From Sinonovacula constricta (lineage: Eukaryota; Mollusca; Bivalvia; Cardiida; Solecurtidae): a stretch of DNA of 64,000 bases. Each line of letters begins with the position of its first letter. Position 1 is the stretch's first letter. Below are positions 12,206 through 23,932 of this stretch, in pieces. The stretch covers positions 17,065,480 to 17,129,479 of the forward strand of contig CM017567.1 of the NCBI GenBank assembly GCA_007844125.1, given 5' to 3'. Below the pieces are notes generated by a model that saw nothing but the letters and a program-made list of their open reading frames with translations, searched no databases and was not told the origin of the DNA. A program made the translations under genes and the position numbers.

Positions 12206-12300
12206 GTTACAGGTTTAAGTCCATGCCAAGAAATCTCGTAAAAATGGCACTTGTGTAGCTTCCTTTCCCATCTTCAACTGTGGTTGATTGAAATCGTCAT
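12206..12300 (+). mobile_element. Possible SINE fragment abutting the 69-bp array
   Basis: The array ends at 'ggaggttacaggtttaagtcc', whose last part resembles a Pol III B-box, followed by 'atgccaagaaatctcgt' and 'aaaatggcacttg'. The position mirrors the SINE at the end of the 27-bp array. Only the B-box-like word supports the call, and no A-box or tail was identified. Confidence 0.3.
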
Positions 12301-14235
12301 TTCCATCGTTATTAGTTTCACTTCTCCAAAGGTAGAGCAATTGTCACAACCCTCTCAGCATTAGTTTAAATTAGTCTTAACCCACCCACTACATTTGTTA
12401 ATAACCCAGACTTATTCTTAACCATCTTCTTAACATTGACATGCAAAGGTTCCAAGACGTATTGCTACAGATTCAGCAGCAAATAGTGCAGATCCTGATC
12501 AGAGAGCTTCCAAATGGGGAGCTGGCTGATCTTGATCTACACTATTTACCAGAGTCATGTATATAAATGCAAAGCAAACTAAGGGTTAACCTTTTTGTAA
12601 AGAATCATCTGGCAAAACCAACAAACTTGAAATTCATGTTCACTTTTTACTCACAGGAAACACATAACTGTATTGGTGCAGCCTTATATTGAGTAGTTGA
12701 ACCAGGAACCCACTAGCTGAATGGACAGAGCTTTCAGTCTACAGATAAGAGCTGAAATGTGTCAAAGAAAGCTGTTCTGGCTATTGGTTATGTGGCTGAA
12801 TGTAAATTGATAGGAAATCTACAAAATTACTAATCAAAATGGGATCCACGTATTATGCTTAACTTATATGTATCATTTTACTAAGACAATGTGCAAAGTC
12901 CATTTTCCAAGTCTGTTTTTCTAGCTATGGCTATCAATGGCCTGTTTATGGATTTAGTGGCTTACCTTCTTCTCCCAAGAGTTTACCAAAATGTTAAAGA
13001 CTGAAATCTGGGATCAGCTCCTCAGATGGCACTGTTATGTATATTACCAATGGTGCATACTGCATATATTGTCCTAGTCCACTAGTTCTATGTCAAACAC
13101 AATATAAAAAAGATACAAGACAAGTTAATGCAGAGCATCAAAGTTGCCAGAAATATGAAAAAAATAGAATGTCTCAAACAGAGCAGTCAACAAAAAAAAA
13201 TGTTTTTGCAACGCAATTGCATATATGAGCCTTGACAATCTTATACCTTGGCCCAACATTTACATTATTAATTAACAGAACAACTCCTTTAGTTTATATG
13301 CAGGACTTGTTTAAATAAATAAACCATATTCTAAATCAGCCATCCATAAAAAAGTCTTAATACGTGATAATTTACCCCTAAATACTTAAGAAATTTTCCC
13401 GAATCGTTGGTCTATGCCTGTCTTTGTTGGTCATTTTTTGTCATTACAATGTTAGTTCATACCATTATTGTTTCATATATATGCTCACTTACTTTGTATG
13501 TAGTGATTCAAGTATGTACTTCAGGGTGCATATAAATCGTTATAACTGGTCATTAAATATAGACATATTTAAAACCATTTTATATTATAAAATGTAACTC
13601 TCTGTTATTCATAGCACATCATTACCAGTCGGAAACAAACTGAACTAGGTAGATATCTATAAATTCATATTCATCACATTTTACATTAGCATCATTTGAA
13701 CAAGGACACATGATGTCTAGAAATTCAAAATGGATGAAAAAAGCTCAACTATAGTACAATATGCATGGGAATTTGCTTGTATACCAATTGCAAATTTGTC
13801 AGACAATTTTTGAATTAAGTGCACAGGCAGTAGATACATAGTAACCATATAAGTACAACAAAACAGTTTAAATCCTAACAAAACTTAAATGACAAATAAA
13901 TTTTACACATTTATCTATTACAATGTTTCTGTATAGGTCTGTGATAATTAGTACAGCCTGCCCTTGCATATGTATAAGTGTAGTCATGTAATGTTAAAGT
14001 AATTATCATCAATTGATATTAGTAAGGTTTTAATTTTGATTTGGTCACAGTTCTTATGCTTATTGTTATTAGCTTTAGTGGCTGTTGTTTTTAGAAACAG
14101 AAGAAACTAATCAACATAATAGATATATGACAATATGGTCATTATACTGCTGAAATAGCATAAACATAACTGTTAAAAAATATATATCTATCGCTTCTCA
14201 AAGCTGTGATTTCACACCAATGACATTTCCACTAC
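12301..14235. other. Non-coding spacer with one hairpin
   Basis: No gene recognised. At 12481-12548 there is an inverted repeat, aaatagtgcagatcctgatcag on the left and ctgatcttgatctacactat on the right, probably a small dispersed fold-back; a related arm occurs near 695. Confidence 0.4.
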
Positions 14236-15282
14236 CAATTATAAATATAAGGGTTGCTGTTCTCGGCGACCCAATAACCATTTTGTACATTTTGAGAGAA
14301 ACTTTGTATTTCATTGTCTTACCAAGAAAAATGCTTATTCAAAAAAGTTTCCTCAGGGCATACTTATGGAAAAACTACAAATGTCTTCTTTTATCCTTTT
14401 CATAGTTTGACCACAATGGATTTTTCTGCACAACTGCTTATTTGAAATGGTAATGACCTGTGTTCTGTCAACTCAAAATTTGTAAGAATTTATCTTTTTG
14501 TCACAACAAAAATTGATTCGTAAATATGCTTAAATAAAATTGTCTAAAAGAATTTCATTGTTAAAACACTGTGAGTCTTCTGGGCCTGTTAAATTGAGTC
14601 TGTTACCAAATAAATGTCTCTGAATGGAAATTAACTCTGGTGTTCATTGCGTGATAAGCTCTAAATTGATTTGATTTTTCATTCCTCTGCTTCTGACTAA
14701 GTGTCTCTGAAACTACAAATATCTTGATGTAGTACTGCAGATCTAGATATGCTTAGTGTGTGCTCAGAATGGATCTTCTCTATAAGATCCAGCTAGGTAA
14801 GTGACGACACCACAAACAACAGTGGAGTACATCCTGTTTTAATATGCACACAATCTAAATGCCGTCTATACTTCATCTGATGGCTTGATATTTGATGTCT
14901 TATCCAGATGATGTAAAAGAACAATGCCTTGTCTTCTATATGGAAGCTGGAAGGTTTTCTTCTTAATCATCTTAAGATTGTGAGGCATTTTATGAATAGC
15001 AAAGGCAGTGTTACACAAAAACTTATAGACAACTTCCAGTTTTATACAATTTTGGGTGTGTAAATTCCATACAGCTTTGGGTTTAAGTTTAGTTTATTAG
15101 AGGTTATTTTGTTCATTTTAATTTTATTTTTATTAAAATGATTTAACTGTATTTGTGATGGATTGCTGCAAATGAGTAGTGGTATAGAATCACCAATGCA
15201 CTGCAAGTCAGCTAGAAGACTTGTTTCAATGAGGGTAATGACTGGTATATGGTGGTGGGGGTGGGGTTTACATTGCACCAAC

Positions 15283-15344
15283 ACAGTTATGTCTACTAAT
15301 GCAACATCCAGAAATTAGTGAATAAGGCCCCAGACAAACATTTG
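15283..15344. repeat. Isolated diverged unit of the 74-bp repeat
   Basis: This shares 'cacagttatg', 'gcaacatccagaaatta' and 'ccagacaaaca' with the tandem units at 15980-16361. It is separated from them by the palindrome and the Crypton-like remnant, suggesting that this intervening DNA was inserted into an older, longer array. Confidence 0.6.
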
Positions 15345-15366
15345 AATGTCAAAACACATCATACAA

Positions 15367-15503
15367 TTATTTACTTATTAGCTGAGAAATATGCTGTGTT
15401 ATTGACCGCAAAAATCGCAAAAATCGTTATTGACATCGCCTCAGTCAATAATGATTTTTTGGTCAATATCAACAGCATATTTCCCAGCTAATAAGTAAAT
15501 AAC
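15367..15503. repeat. 137-bp near-perfect palindrome (fold-back)
   Basis: Left arm starts ttatttacttattagctg; the right arm ends cagctaataagtaaataa. Pairing continues inward through 'aaatatgctgt'/'acagcatattt', then attgacc/ggtcaat, and ends at ttattgac/gtcaataa around a short loop 'atcgcctca'. A cruciform or hairpin RNA of this length is unlikely by chance. It may be a fold-back MITE. Confidence 0.85.
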
Positions 15504-15607
15504 TGTTTTATTACATAAACTATAAATAGTTTTTATTTCTTTGATTATTATCTTAACTTAAATGCAAGAAAATAGTTCTCAAAAAAATTATTTGATTTTC
15601 TTTGCAG

Positions 15608-15760
15608 TTATTGACCTCTTGCATCTTGCAAATGTTTTTCCTTCAGATAAGACCTGGATACACTTACAGCCACTTTAGTTGCCTGTTTCATCGACTTAGA
15701 ATCTTTGTCTTCTATCAATTTATTGTACTGGTCTTCAGAAATTGTTGCAAAATGCGACAT
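15608..15760 (-). pseudogene. Crypton-like recombinase N-terminal fragment
   Basis: On the minus strand an ATG at 15760 opens 50 codons to a TAA at 15608: MSHFATISEDQYNKLIEDKD, then 'SKSMKQATKVAVSVSRSYLK', then EKHLQDARGQ. The pattern 'F..ISEDQ...L..DKDSK...QATKVAV..F..YL.EK' resembles the N-terminal region of Crypton/DUF3504-type tyrosine recombinase proteins, which are abundant in mollusc genomes; this assignment is from memory of the family. No catalytic domain follows, so this is a fragment or a lone first exon. Confidence 0.5.
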
Positions 15761-15979
15761 TGTTTACTTTGTGAATATTGTTCGTCTGGGACGAGTATCC
15801 CGCAATGCGTACAATTCTAAGGAAGTTTTGTAGATGCACTCGCATAATATTGATGGAAATTTCGCATTCTATTTATAGCCCGGTTAATATCAGCGAAAGC
15901 GGGTAAATATCTATATTAATTGACTTGACTATTTTGATGGGGATGACCAAGCGTGTTGCGTCTATTTATAGTTCATGTA

Positions 15980-16361
15980 ATAATTATGGTTATTATAGCA
16001 ACATCCAGAAATGATTATTTTAGAAAACACCAGATAAACACAGGGGTATACCAACACAGTTATGGTTGTTATAGCAACATCCAGAAATAATTTCAGGAAA
16101 ACACCAGACAAACACAGGGGTATACCAACACAGTTATGGTTGTTATAGCAACATCCAGAAATTATTTCAGGAAAACAGCAGACAAACACAGGGGTATACC
16201 AACACAGTTATGGTTGCTATAGCAACATCCAGAAATTATTTCAGGAAAACACCAGACAAACACAGGGGTATACCAACACAGTTATGGTTGCTATAGCAAC
16301 ATCCAGAAATTATTTCAGGAAAACACCAGATAAACACAGGGGTATACCAACACAGTTATTG
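15980..16361. repeat. 74-bp tandem repeat, about 5 copies
   Basis: The period is 74 bp, with words 'cacagttatggttg.tatag', 'caacatccagaaat', 'aggaaaacaccaga' and 'acaggggtataccaa'. The first unit is the most diverged. The array ends within a few bases of the right inverted end at 16359-16402, so it is the internal core of that element. Confidence 0.9.
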
Positions 16362-16402
16362 GGTCGCAGAGAACGGGGACCCTTATATTTATAATTGTTT
16401 TT

Positions 16403-16776
16403 GGAAATGCCTATGGGGTGATGTCACAGCTTTTAGAAGCATCTTATTTTTTAAATGGAAATTGCCATTCTATTTCAGCTGTAAAAGAACACTACATTGC
16501 TTTAATATTTGAGTGTTCTATTCTGTTTCTTCTTCAGAAATATTATGTAAATTATAAAAACAAACATGAGATCAATGAAAAAGTAACAAGTAAACACTTA
16601 AACAAATCAGTTCTCAAATTCTTTTTTTTTTTATATTACAGGAGAGCATTAATTCAACTGCAATCTTTCAATGTCATATTTCTTTATGTAGAAGATTATT
16701 TATTTTCTTTTTAACTGATGAGTATTTACAGTGTTGGTCTTTGTGACTTCGATTACTTCTAAGGCATACCACATTT
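16403..16776. other. Spacer, nothing recognised
   Basis: AT-rich spacer between the inverted-end element and the next minisatellite. The open frame at 16418-16714 has no recognisable domain. Confidence 0.4.
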
Positions 16777-18245
16777 ATCATGTGGGAGTTACAAGACAGC
16801 TGTTTATGTGTGGTTTGGGGAGTTACAAGTCAGCTGTTTATGTGTGGTTTGGGGAGTTACAAGTCAGCTGTTTATGTGTGGTTTGGGGAGTTACAAGTCA
16901 GCTGTTTATGTGTGGTTTGGGGAGTTACAAATCAGCTGTTTATGTGTGGTTTGGGGAGTTACAAGTCAGCTGTTTATCTGTGGTTTGGGGAGTTACAAGT
17001 CAGCTGTTTATGTGTGGTTTGGGGAGTTACAAGTCAGCTGTTTATGTGTGGTTTGGGGAGTTACAAATCAGCTGTTTATGTGTGGTTTGGGGAGTTACAA
17101 GTCAGCTGTTTATCTGTGGTTTGGGGAGTTACAAATCAGCTGTTTATGTGTGGTTTGGGGAGTTACAAGTCAGCTGTTTATGTGTGGTTTGGGGAGTTAC
17201 AAATCAGCTGTTTATGTGTGGTTTGGGGAGTTACAAATCAGCTGTTTATGTGTGGTTTGGGGAGTTACAAGTCAGCTGTTTATGTGTGGTTTGGGGAGTT
17301 ACAAATCAGCTGTTTATGTGTGGTTTGGGGAGTTACAAATCAGCTGTTTATGTGTGGTTTGGGGAGTTACAAATCAGCTGTTTATGTGTGGTTTGGGGAG
17401 TTACAAATCAGCTGTTTATGTGTGGTTTGGGGAGTTACAAGTCAGCTGTTTATGTGTGGTTTGGGGAGTTACAAATCAGCTGTTTATGTGTGGTTTGGGG
17501 AGTTACAAGTCAGCTGTTTATGTGTGGTTTGGGGAGTTACAAATCAGCTGTTTATGTGTGGTTTGGGGAGTTACAAGTCAGCTGTTTATGTGTGGTTTGG
17601 AGAGATACAAGTCAGCAGTTTTTGTGTGGTTTGGGGAGTTACAAATCAGCTGTTTATGTGTGGTTTTGGGAGTTACAAATCAGCTGTTTATGTGTGGTTT
17701 GGGGAGTTACAAATCAGCTGTTTATGTGTGGTTTGGGGAGTTACAAATCAGCTGTTTATGTGTGGTTTGGAGAGTTACAAATCAGCTGTTTATGTGTGGT
17801 TTTGGGAGTTACAAGTCAGCTGTTTATGTGTGGTTTGGGGAGTTACAAATCAGCCGTTTATGTGTGGTTTGGGGAGTTACAAGTCAGCTGTTTATGTGTG
17901 GTTTGGGGAGTTACAAATCAGCTGTTTATGTGTGGTTTGGGGAGTTACAAGTCAGCTGTTTATGTGTGGTTTGGGGAGTTACAAGTCAGCAGTTTTTGTG
18001 TGGTTTGGGGAGTTACAAATCAGCTGTTTATGTGTGGTTTGGGGAGTTACAAATCAGCCGTTTATGTGTGGTTTGGGGAGTTACAAGTCAGCTGTTTATG
18101 TGTGGTTTGGGGAGTTACAAATCAGCTATTTATGTGTTGTTTGGGGAATTACAAATTAGCTGTTTATGTGTGGATAGGCTGGGGAGTTACAAATCAGCAG
18201 TTTATGTGTGGATGGGCAGGTGGGCTGGGGAGTTAATAGTCAGCA
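16777..18245. repeat. 34-bp minisatellite, about 43 copies, open in all three forward frames
   Basis: The unit is 'gtggtttggggagttacaa', a g/a position, 'tcagctgtttat', 'gt'. The main variable site is caagtcagc or caaatcagc. As 34 is not a multiple of 3, each frame passes through all three readings of the unit, and none contains a stop, so all three forward frames stay open for over 450 codons (16731-18236, 16780-18159, 16808-18268). They encode the same 34-residue cycle (GELQVSCLCVVWGVTSQLFM and so on). Nothing outside the array supports a gene. Degenerate sequence continues to about 18370. Confidence 0.95.
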
Positions 18246-18967
18246 TCTCAAGTGTTGAGGGGTTCTGAAGTTACAAGTCAGTAACCCATGTTTGTGTTGA
18301 GGGGCTGATGTGTTTCTTGTGGGCAACACTTGCTTTGAGGGGCTTATTAGTTACAAGTTAAGAATGATGCCTTGATGGGCTAAGGAGTTAGAAACTTACA
18401 AACCATGTGATAAAGGACTGAGGAGTTTTAATTAAGTGACTTGTGCTGCTTGGCCATGGGCACCTTCTAAGATGAGTGGCACTTAAACTTCTGTGGGACT
18501 GAGATGAGTGTTTACTTTTAGTGATGAACATTTTTGTCCCTGCTACCCTGCTAGCTATCTGATAGTACATATTCATTGCTACTTGAACAAAACTTCTTCC
18601 ATCTGCACTCTTGTAGATTGGTTGAGTTCAACTATTATCCAACATTAACATCATCTTTAGATTAAAGAACATATCATCTTGGTGCTTATTGGCAATTAGG
18701 CAAACTGTTTACCCCATACTTTGGACTTTGTATAAAAACAACTAAATTATGCAGGCTTTCAGGTATGGTGTAATTATACCAATTATTGTTGCATCGAATC
18801 ATGTTATAGTAAGTATGCTGCTTTTACAAATGCAGGAAAAGGAAATCAAAGCGCTGCAAAGTGCTGTTTGGGTGGTGTCAATTTAATCCTTTAAGAGATA
18901 AAAGGTGTTCAAATAATGGTCAAAATTATCTGTTGTAAATCACTTGCACAACACATAAGAAAGCGGG
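18246..18967. other. Degenerate array tail and spacer
   Basis: The first ~120 bp are decayed copies of the 34-bp unit ('gttacaagtcag'). The rest is AT-rich, with no recognisable gene. Confidence 0.4.
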
Positions 18968-21199
18968 CAATAGACCATTTCAAACCAAGCGTCTGGCCAA
19001 TCCTATTCCGCTGATCAAGTAGACCCTTTGTGAGAAAATCTCGCGAGACTCGACGTGTTTTGCAAAACTGGGGGCTCTTCACTTCCGGATTTTGTATTAT
19101 CTAATTGAACGTAAGACTGTACTGAAAATCATGAAATTGACAAAAGTTCATCGTCTGAATAACCATAAGTTGCCAAATAGTGCACGTATACAATAGGCAA
19201 TTGACAGTTAAATAAAACAACCGTAATAAAAATGAACTTATATCACGTCCATTTACATGTTAAATATTAAAGAAATTATAATCATTACCGCCATTTAATT
19301 TACCTGGCCACACATGATCATCATGATGATCCCATATTACCTGTATAACTACCTTTAATCAGCAGCAGCATCACCGCCATCACGATCTACATCATAATCG
19401 CCATGGGCATCACCGTAACCGTTTTTACCATTTACATAATAATCATAAACAGCATCTGTATCACCGTTATCATTATCAGCAGAAGCAGCAGTAGCAGCAG
19501 CAGCATCACCGTCATTTGCATCATCATTACTTTAGTTACAGGAGTATGGATCTTTGTCAAGCAAATTTTCTTATGCTTCTAATCTTAATTGTTATATATC
19601 TTATAATGAATAATGTTGTAAATTTGGAAAATGGTGTCCAAATCCCTATTTCTTAATGCATCGGTCCCATAATGCGCTATTACGTATATATGATTAATAG
19701 GAATTCGTGGACCGCGATTAAAAATCTACATACAACTTTTGACTTTACTTGATTTGCAACTATTTGAATGAGGGTCTACACGCCTGGCTTCGGCTTATTT
19801 TCCCATTCATGGCTTGAATGTTCTATGCCAAAATGGGATCTAAAGTGGACCCTACCGGGTACTTAATTTTTGTACCCATTTAAAGATAGAAATGTATTAA
19901 TTTAAAATATATCGTTTTGTAAATTCATTATGATGAGAAATTATGTTTCTCTATGCGCGTGGGTCCCTTTCATACCATCATAAAGTTCTACTCTAATTGA
20001 ATCCCTAATTTTAAGACAGGAGCAGACACCCCAACTAATAAAGCTAATTGGCAGTTTTATGACACCTTGTTTGTCTAGTGGACAGGAAGTGTGACCGTGT
20101 TTTGGCGTCTTTTCCCCTTCGCAAGAACACATGCATCCGCTATGCAGCTGTGTTTGAAACTGTCACCATATGGCAGTCGTGTGGTTTATGACTTTCACTA
20201 TTTTAAGAGCAATATGCATTGACTTACGCGAGGACAACAAAAAGGACAAAACACTAAGGTCTACAATATCTTTTTTGGCTCATAAAAGGACCTAATGCTA
20301 TATTTAGCAGTACCCACAATGATGCACCCTTTCCCAACCCCACTATTTTTTAGTTAAGGAAGAGGAAACGTGGATGTGGGGATTTCAAGGAACACAATCT
20401 AATGTATATTTCATCTCGTGTTTATTGCAAATGTATTATTTCAATAGCTCGCCTATTCTTTTGTAGTTAATCCATACCTTAAATATAAATAATTCCTTTA
20501 TAAAAATGTTTATGATCATTCAATGGACTAAAGAAGTTTGTAAGGATATTTATATAAATAAAAACATGCGCTGTCTGAAATATTACTACATAGTACAGTT
20601 TTCCCCTCCGCTCTCACTCCTTTAGAACTTATATTTATGCCGCAAAGGTAAATCGTCAATAACGTTGCATATTTTTTCATAGCACACGCCGTTCACGTGT
20701 ACTTATCATTTTTAATCTCTCAACAGTACCCAATGTTCACACCCTCTCCTTCTTCTAAATGGCAGCTTGAAGACAATTATCGATCGATATCATGTTACAC
20801 AGTATGAGAGAAATAATGGGTCGGTCAATTTGAAACAAAATGTGTCTTTTCAGCGACTTCAAATGATAGTGACCGTCGATTGTTTCCCAGAATTTTCTTT
20901 GATGTTGCAGTGTTAGCCAGAGACCCCTCCGCGCCAGAAAGAAATAACAGCGCATTTATTTTTTTACAATATTGAAGAAATTAAAATCACAGTGATGTAA
21001 TTAGCGACTCCATGTTATAAGTGCGTCTTATCAACGAGACGACCTACTAAATCACAATAAAATATTTTGGTACGGACACAAATGATTCAATCCTTTGCGC
21101 AAGAGCCCCCAGTTTTGAAAATCTCGAGAAAACGGGTCAAGTCTCGTAGCGCGAGAAAAAATCGGCGCATGCGCACTGGATGTTTGAAATGGTCTATTG
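18968..21199. mobile_element. 2.2-kb element with long imperfect terminal inverted repeats, no recognised transposase
   Basis: The left end is 'caatagaccatttcaaac', followed within 110 bp by 'aaaatctcgcgagactcg' and 'caaaactgggggctctt'. The right end, read on the minus strand from 21199, is 'caatagaccatttcaaac', then 'tctcgcgctacgagactt' and 'caaaactgggggctctt'. The interior is AT-rich with CAG/CATCACC-type triplet sequence near 19365-19520 and no frame with a recognisable transposase motif, so it is probably non-autonomous. Target duplications were not clear. Confidence 0.7.
19478..19512. repeat. Imperfect AGC microsatellite
   Basis: Short run of agc triplets with a few interruptions, in a broader stretch of cat/cac/acc triplets (19365-19525). 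Confidence 0.7.
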
Positions 21200-22482
21200 T
21201 TCAACTGCTAATATCCAATAATAGAAACTATTTTATTAAGCATACAATACTTCCTATTTAATTGCATTTTACTCAATTTAGATCTAAAAATGCTTATAAG
21301 TTCTACTGTATGCAACCAAAATACACAAATTTAAAAAAAAACAACTCCCAGTTATTAATTTCATAACACTACACCCCTGAAATCTGCATCTAAAGTGCCC
21401 AAGTGTGCCATTCTTTTCCAAATGTATCCAGAGACACCAATCCTCAACCAAGGATATAAACCAGAGACCCCAATTGTCAACCTAGAGACCCAATTTTCAA
21501 CCAAGTATTTAGGGGAGGATGCCCATTTTTCAACCAAGGAATAAGGAGGGAGACCCGGATCTTCAATACAGTCTTTTTTTTAAATAATTTTATGAAACTT
21601 TAAGATTCTTAGTTGCTTTTAAATCACATACAATCTTTCAGTATCTTAACAAACCAGCTGTTTTTCATGTTTCCTAAACAACTTGATTGTATGTTTTCAT
21701 TTCTGTTAACTGTTTTGTTATTAGAGACATCCACTAGCTCAGCCTCAGTCACAATCTATGTCCCAGTTTGAATCTTGTGTCCATCAACATGACCTAAAAA
21801 AAAATTTCAAGCAATGGAAGAAGACAATGACACTGAAGAGTTAGAAGCAAATCCTACATTCTTCTGTAGGCATGTATTCTTACTTTTATAAGTTTGCTTT
21901 TATTTCCAACTTCTGTCGAATATTGTAGATGTCATATTTTACAGATTAGTTTTAGGCTATGGTACAATATAATTGCATTAAAATGAACAAAATGTCATAA
22001 AACTTAGAAGATATTTGGCAGAGAACACTATTTTCAAGCAAACTTTTAACAAATTATTATAAAAACAGAGCACTTCAACTATTATTAAAACCACCCAAGG
22101 CTGCTGCATTTTCCCAGACTTATTGGTTTTGCTCATATTTATGTCTTTTATTTTTTTAATTTTATTTTATGAAGTATTTGGTGCTTTCTAACTAGAGTGC
22201 CTAAGGCAGGTAAGGAAGCAACTGTCAGCTTAAATGATGCTCTGGATTGTCATAATGCTTTTAACAGAGAAGAGCCGAGTTTTCTTTATAGAAAACCTCT
22301 GCCAGCTGGAAAATCTAAGCCAGCTGGAAAATTTTATAGCCAGTTGGAAAGCATATTTTTCTAAATAAATTATTTAAAAATGCCTGACTTTGAGATTGAA
22401 GTAATTTATTTCTAATTCAACATCAGATCTCTTGGCTATAATTGCTGTCAATGTTTTGATACATTGAGACAATTTGTTACTT
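21200..22482. other. Spacer with a degenerate short repeat
   Basis: At 21428-21565 there are about five loose copies of a ~30-35 bp unit ('gagacccaattttcaaccaag'-like). Near 22300-22350, 'gccagctggaaaat' occurs about three times. No gene recognised. Confidence 0.4.
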
Positions 22483-22650
22483 TTTGTTTGTTGTTACATC
22501 ACACCAGCACAACTACAGTCATATTGGCGACATCCAGCTAATTATTGGCGGAGGAAGACCCCCAACTTACATCAGGATAGAACCATCAGTGCACTGCATT
22601 TCATCTTTGGAAAACCACCCCACATGAAAGTTCTTGCCCCAAACATAGAG
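22483..22650 (-). mobile_element. Old SINE fragment (minus orientation)
   Basis: Shares ordered landmarks with the complete SINE at 54267-54531 in the same orientation: 'cacaccagcac' (cacaccgacac), 'gtcatattggcgac' (gtcatatggcgac), 'ccagct', 'ggcggaggaaga' (ggtggaggaaga), 'atagaaccatc' (gtagaaccacc), 'cacatgaaag' and 'cttgcccc' (ctcgtccc). The tRNA-like head is missing. Confidence 0.65.
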
Positions 22651-23904
22651 ACAATTTACACTTACCTCAAAAGTGCCAATTGTACATCATTGTTGTACAT
22701 GGTTTTATTCCATGTTTTGCCTGTATTTTCACATGATACCATTTTGTCATAAGTTTTACTTGCATAGAACATGGACAAAAAGTGGATATTCAACATTGAA
22801 GATTTAAACATGTTTACAATTAGGAAATGAGATGGACAATAAGTTCTAGTTTAGAAGATTGCTAACTAAGAAAGATTTCTTTCTGTTTTAATTAACTTTA
22901 GACAATTACCTGTTCACACAAAATACAAAATTAAAAAAAATTCTTTCAGTACTAGAATGTTTTCGGTGGTCAAAATAAAAACAAAATTGATCTCAGAATT
23001 TCGCAGTTTTCAAGAAAAAGGTCTTTATTTTCAGTCAGATATTTGTTAAGAAAATGTATCGGTATGCATATTTTGAGTCTTTCATACTGACAGGGGTTCT
23101 ACTCTATTTTGGTGATAAGGGCCAAATACCTGCAATGATAAAAAATGAGTTTGCAAATAAACATTGTGACACATACTTTGTATCATATAAATATACTTTT
23201 ATAATACCCTTTTGAATATGTTTAGCAAATTGGATAGAACTCTGTCCTAAAATGGTACTTTAGCATATGTCCACCATTTTTCCAGAAGGTCCTCTAGCTG
23301 ATGTGCCATGTATCAATGGCTCTTTTCTAAGAAATTTCCTCCAACAATAATAGCTGGACATCACCATTATGGCTGTAAATGTGTCAGGATCTGGAAATTT
23401 TAAGTAATGGCTACACGCTCGTTCTAATGCTTATGCCACTTCCATCAATCTCTGTTTATGTTGTACAGATTACAGTACTATTTTCTAGGAAAACCTAAGT
23501 GTCAGAAATTATTTTGTCAGTTTCACACACCCTTGGTGCCAACCATAATGCAGTGAAAATGGTTTTTGTCCCAGATCTGCTTGTTGCTAATCTTTTGCAG
23601 CTGATTGTAATAGAAGAACTGCTATAATTCTTGTACTTTTAAAACATATTGTAGTTATTATGGCAGTTGTGAAGTATGTTTGTTTTTTTGGTTTGTTTTT
23701 ATGTTTAAAAAGTTTTCATCCTTACAAATGCATTTCAGAGAAGCGTGAAGATTATGTTTTTTTACACCTGTAAAGTCACAGTAGAACATACGTTTTAAAG
23801 CCAAGGAAACCATCCACTTTCTGCTTCTTAACTATTTGCACACAGTTTTAGTTTGTTGCATTGCCATCCATTGAAGACAACCAAACATTAATCAAATGCT
23901 TGGA
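22651..23904. other. Spacer, nothing recognised
   Basis: AT-rich non-coding sequence leading into the 28-bp array. Confidence 0.4.
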
Positions 23905-23932
23905 GAATATCTATGATCCAGTGCCCCATATA

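Larger units (their letters stand above)
14236..16402. mobile_element. 2.2-kb element with ~43-bp terminal inverted repeats and internal satellite
   Basis: Left end near 14236 reads 'attataaatataagggt', 'gttctcggcgacccaataac'. The right end (16359-16402), read on the minus strand, gives 'attataaatataagggt', 'gttctctgcgacccaataac'. Between the ends lie a 137-bp near-perfect palindrome, a Crypton-like coding remnant and a tandem 74-bp repeat immediately inside the right end. Inverted ends with an internal tandem core recall the non-autonomous 'pearl'-type elements described from bivalves, though I cannot assign a family. Target duplications are not resolved because the flanks are AT-rich. Confidence 0.6.

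Noticed and set aside
16731..18268. Three overlapping frames of 459-501 codons suggesting a large repeat protein
   Set aside because: They are readings of the 34-bp minisatellite, which lacks stops in all forward frames; no non-repeat coding sequence, splice signals or codon bias support a gene.
18968..21199. Transposase gene within the 2.2-kb inverted-end element
   Set aside because: Frames at 19941-20132, 20755-20955 and 21067-21261 are short, unrelated and show no catalytic or DNA-binding motif.
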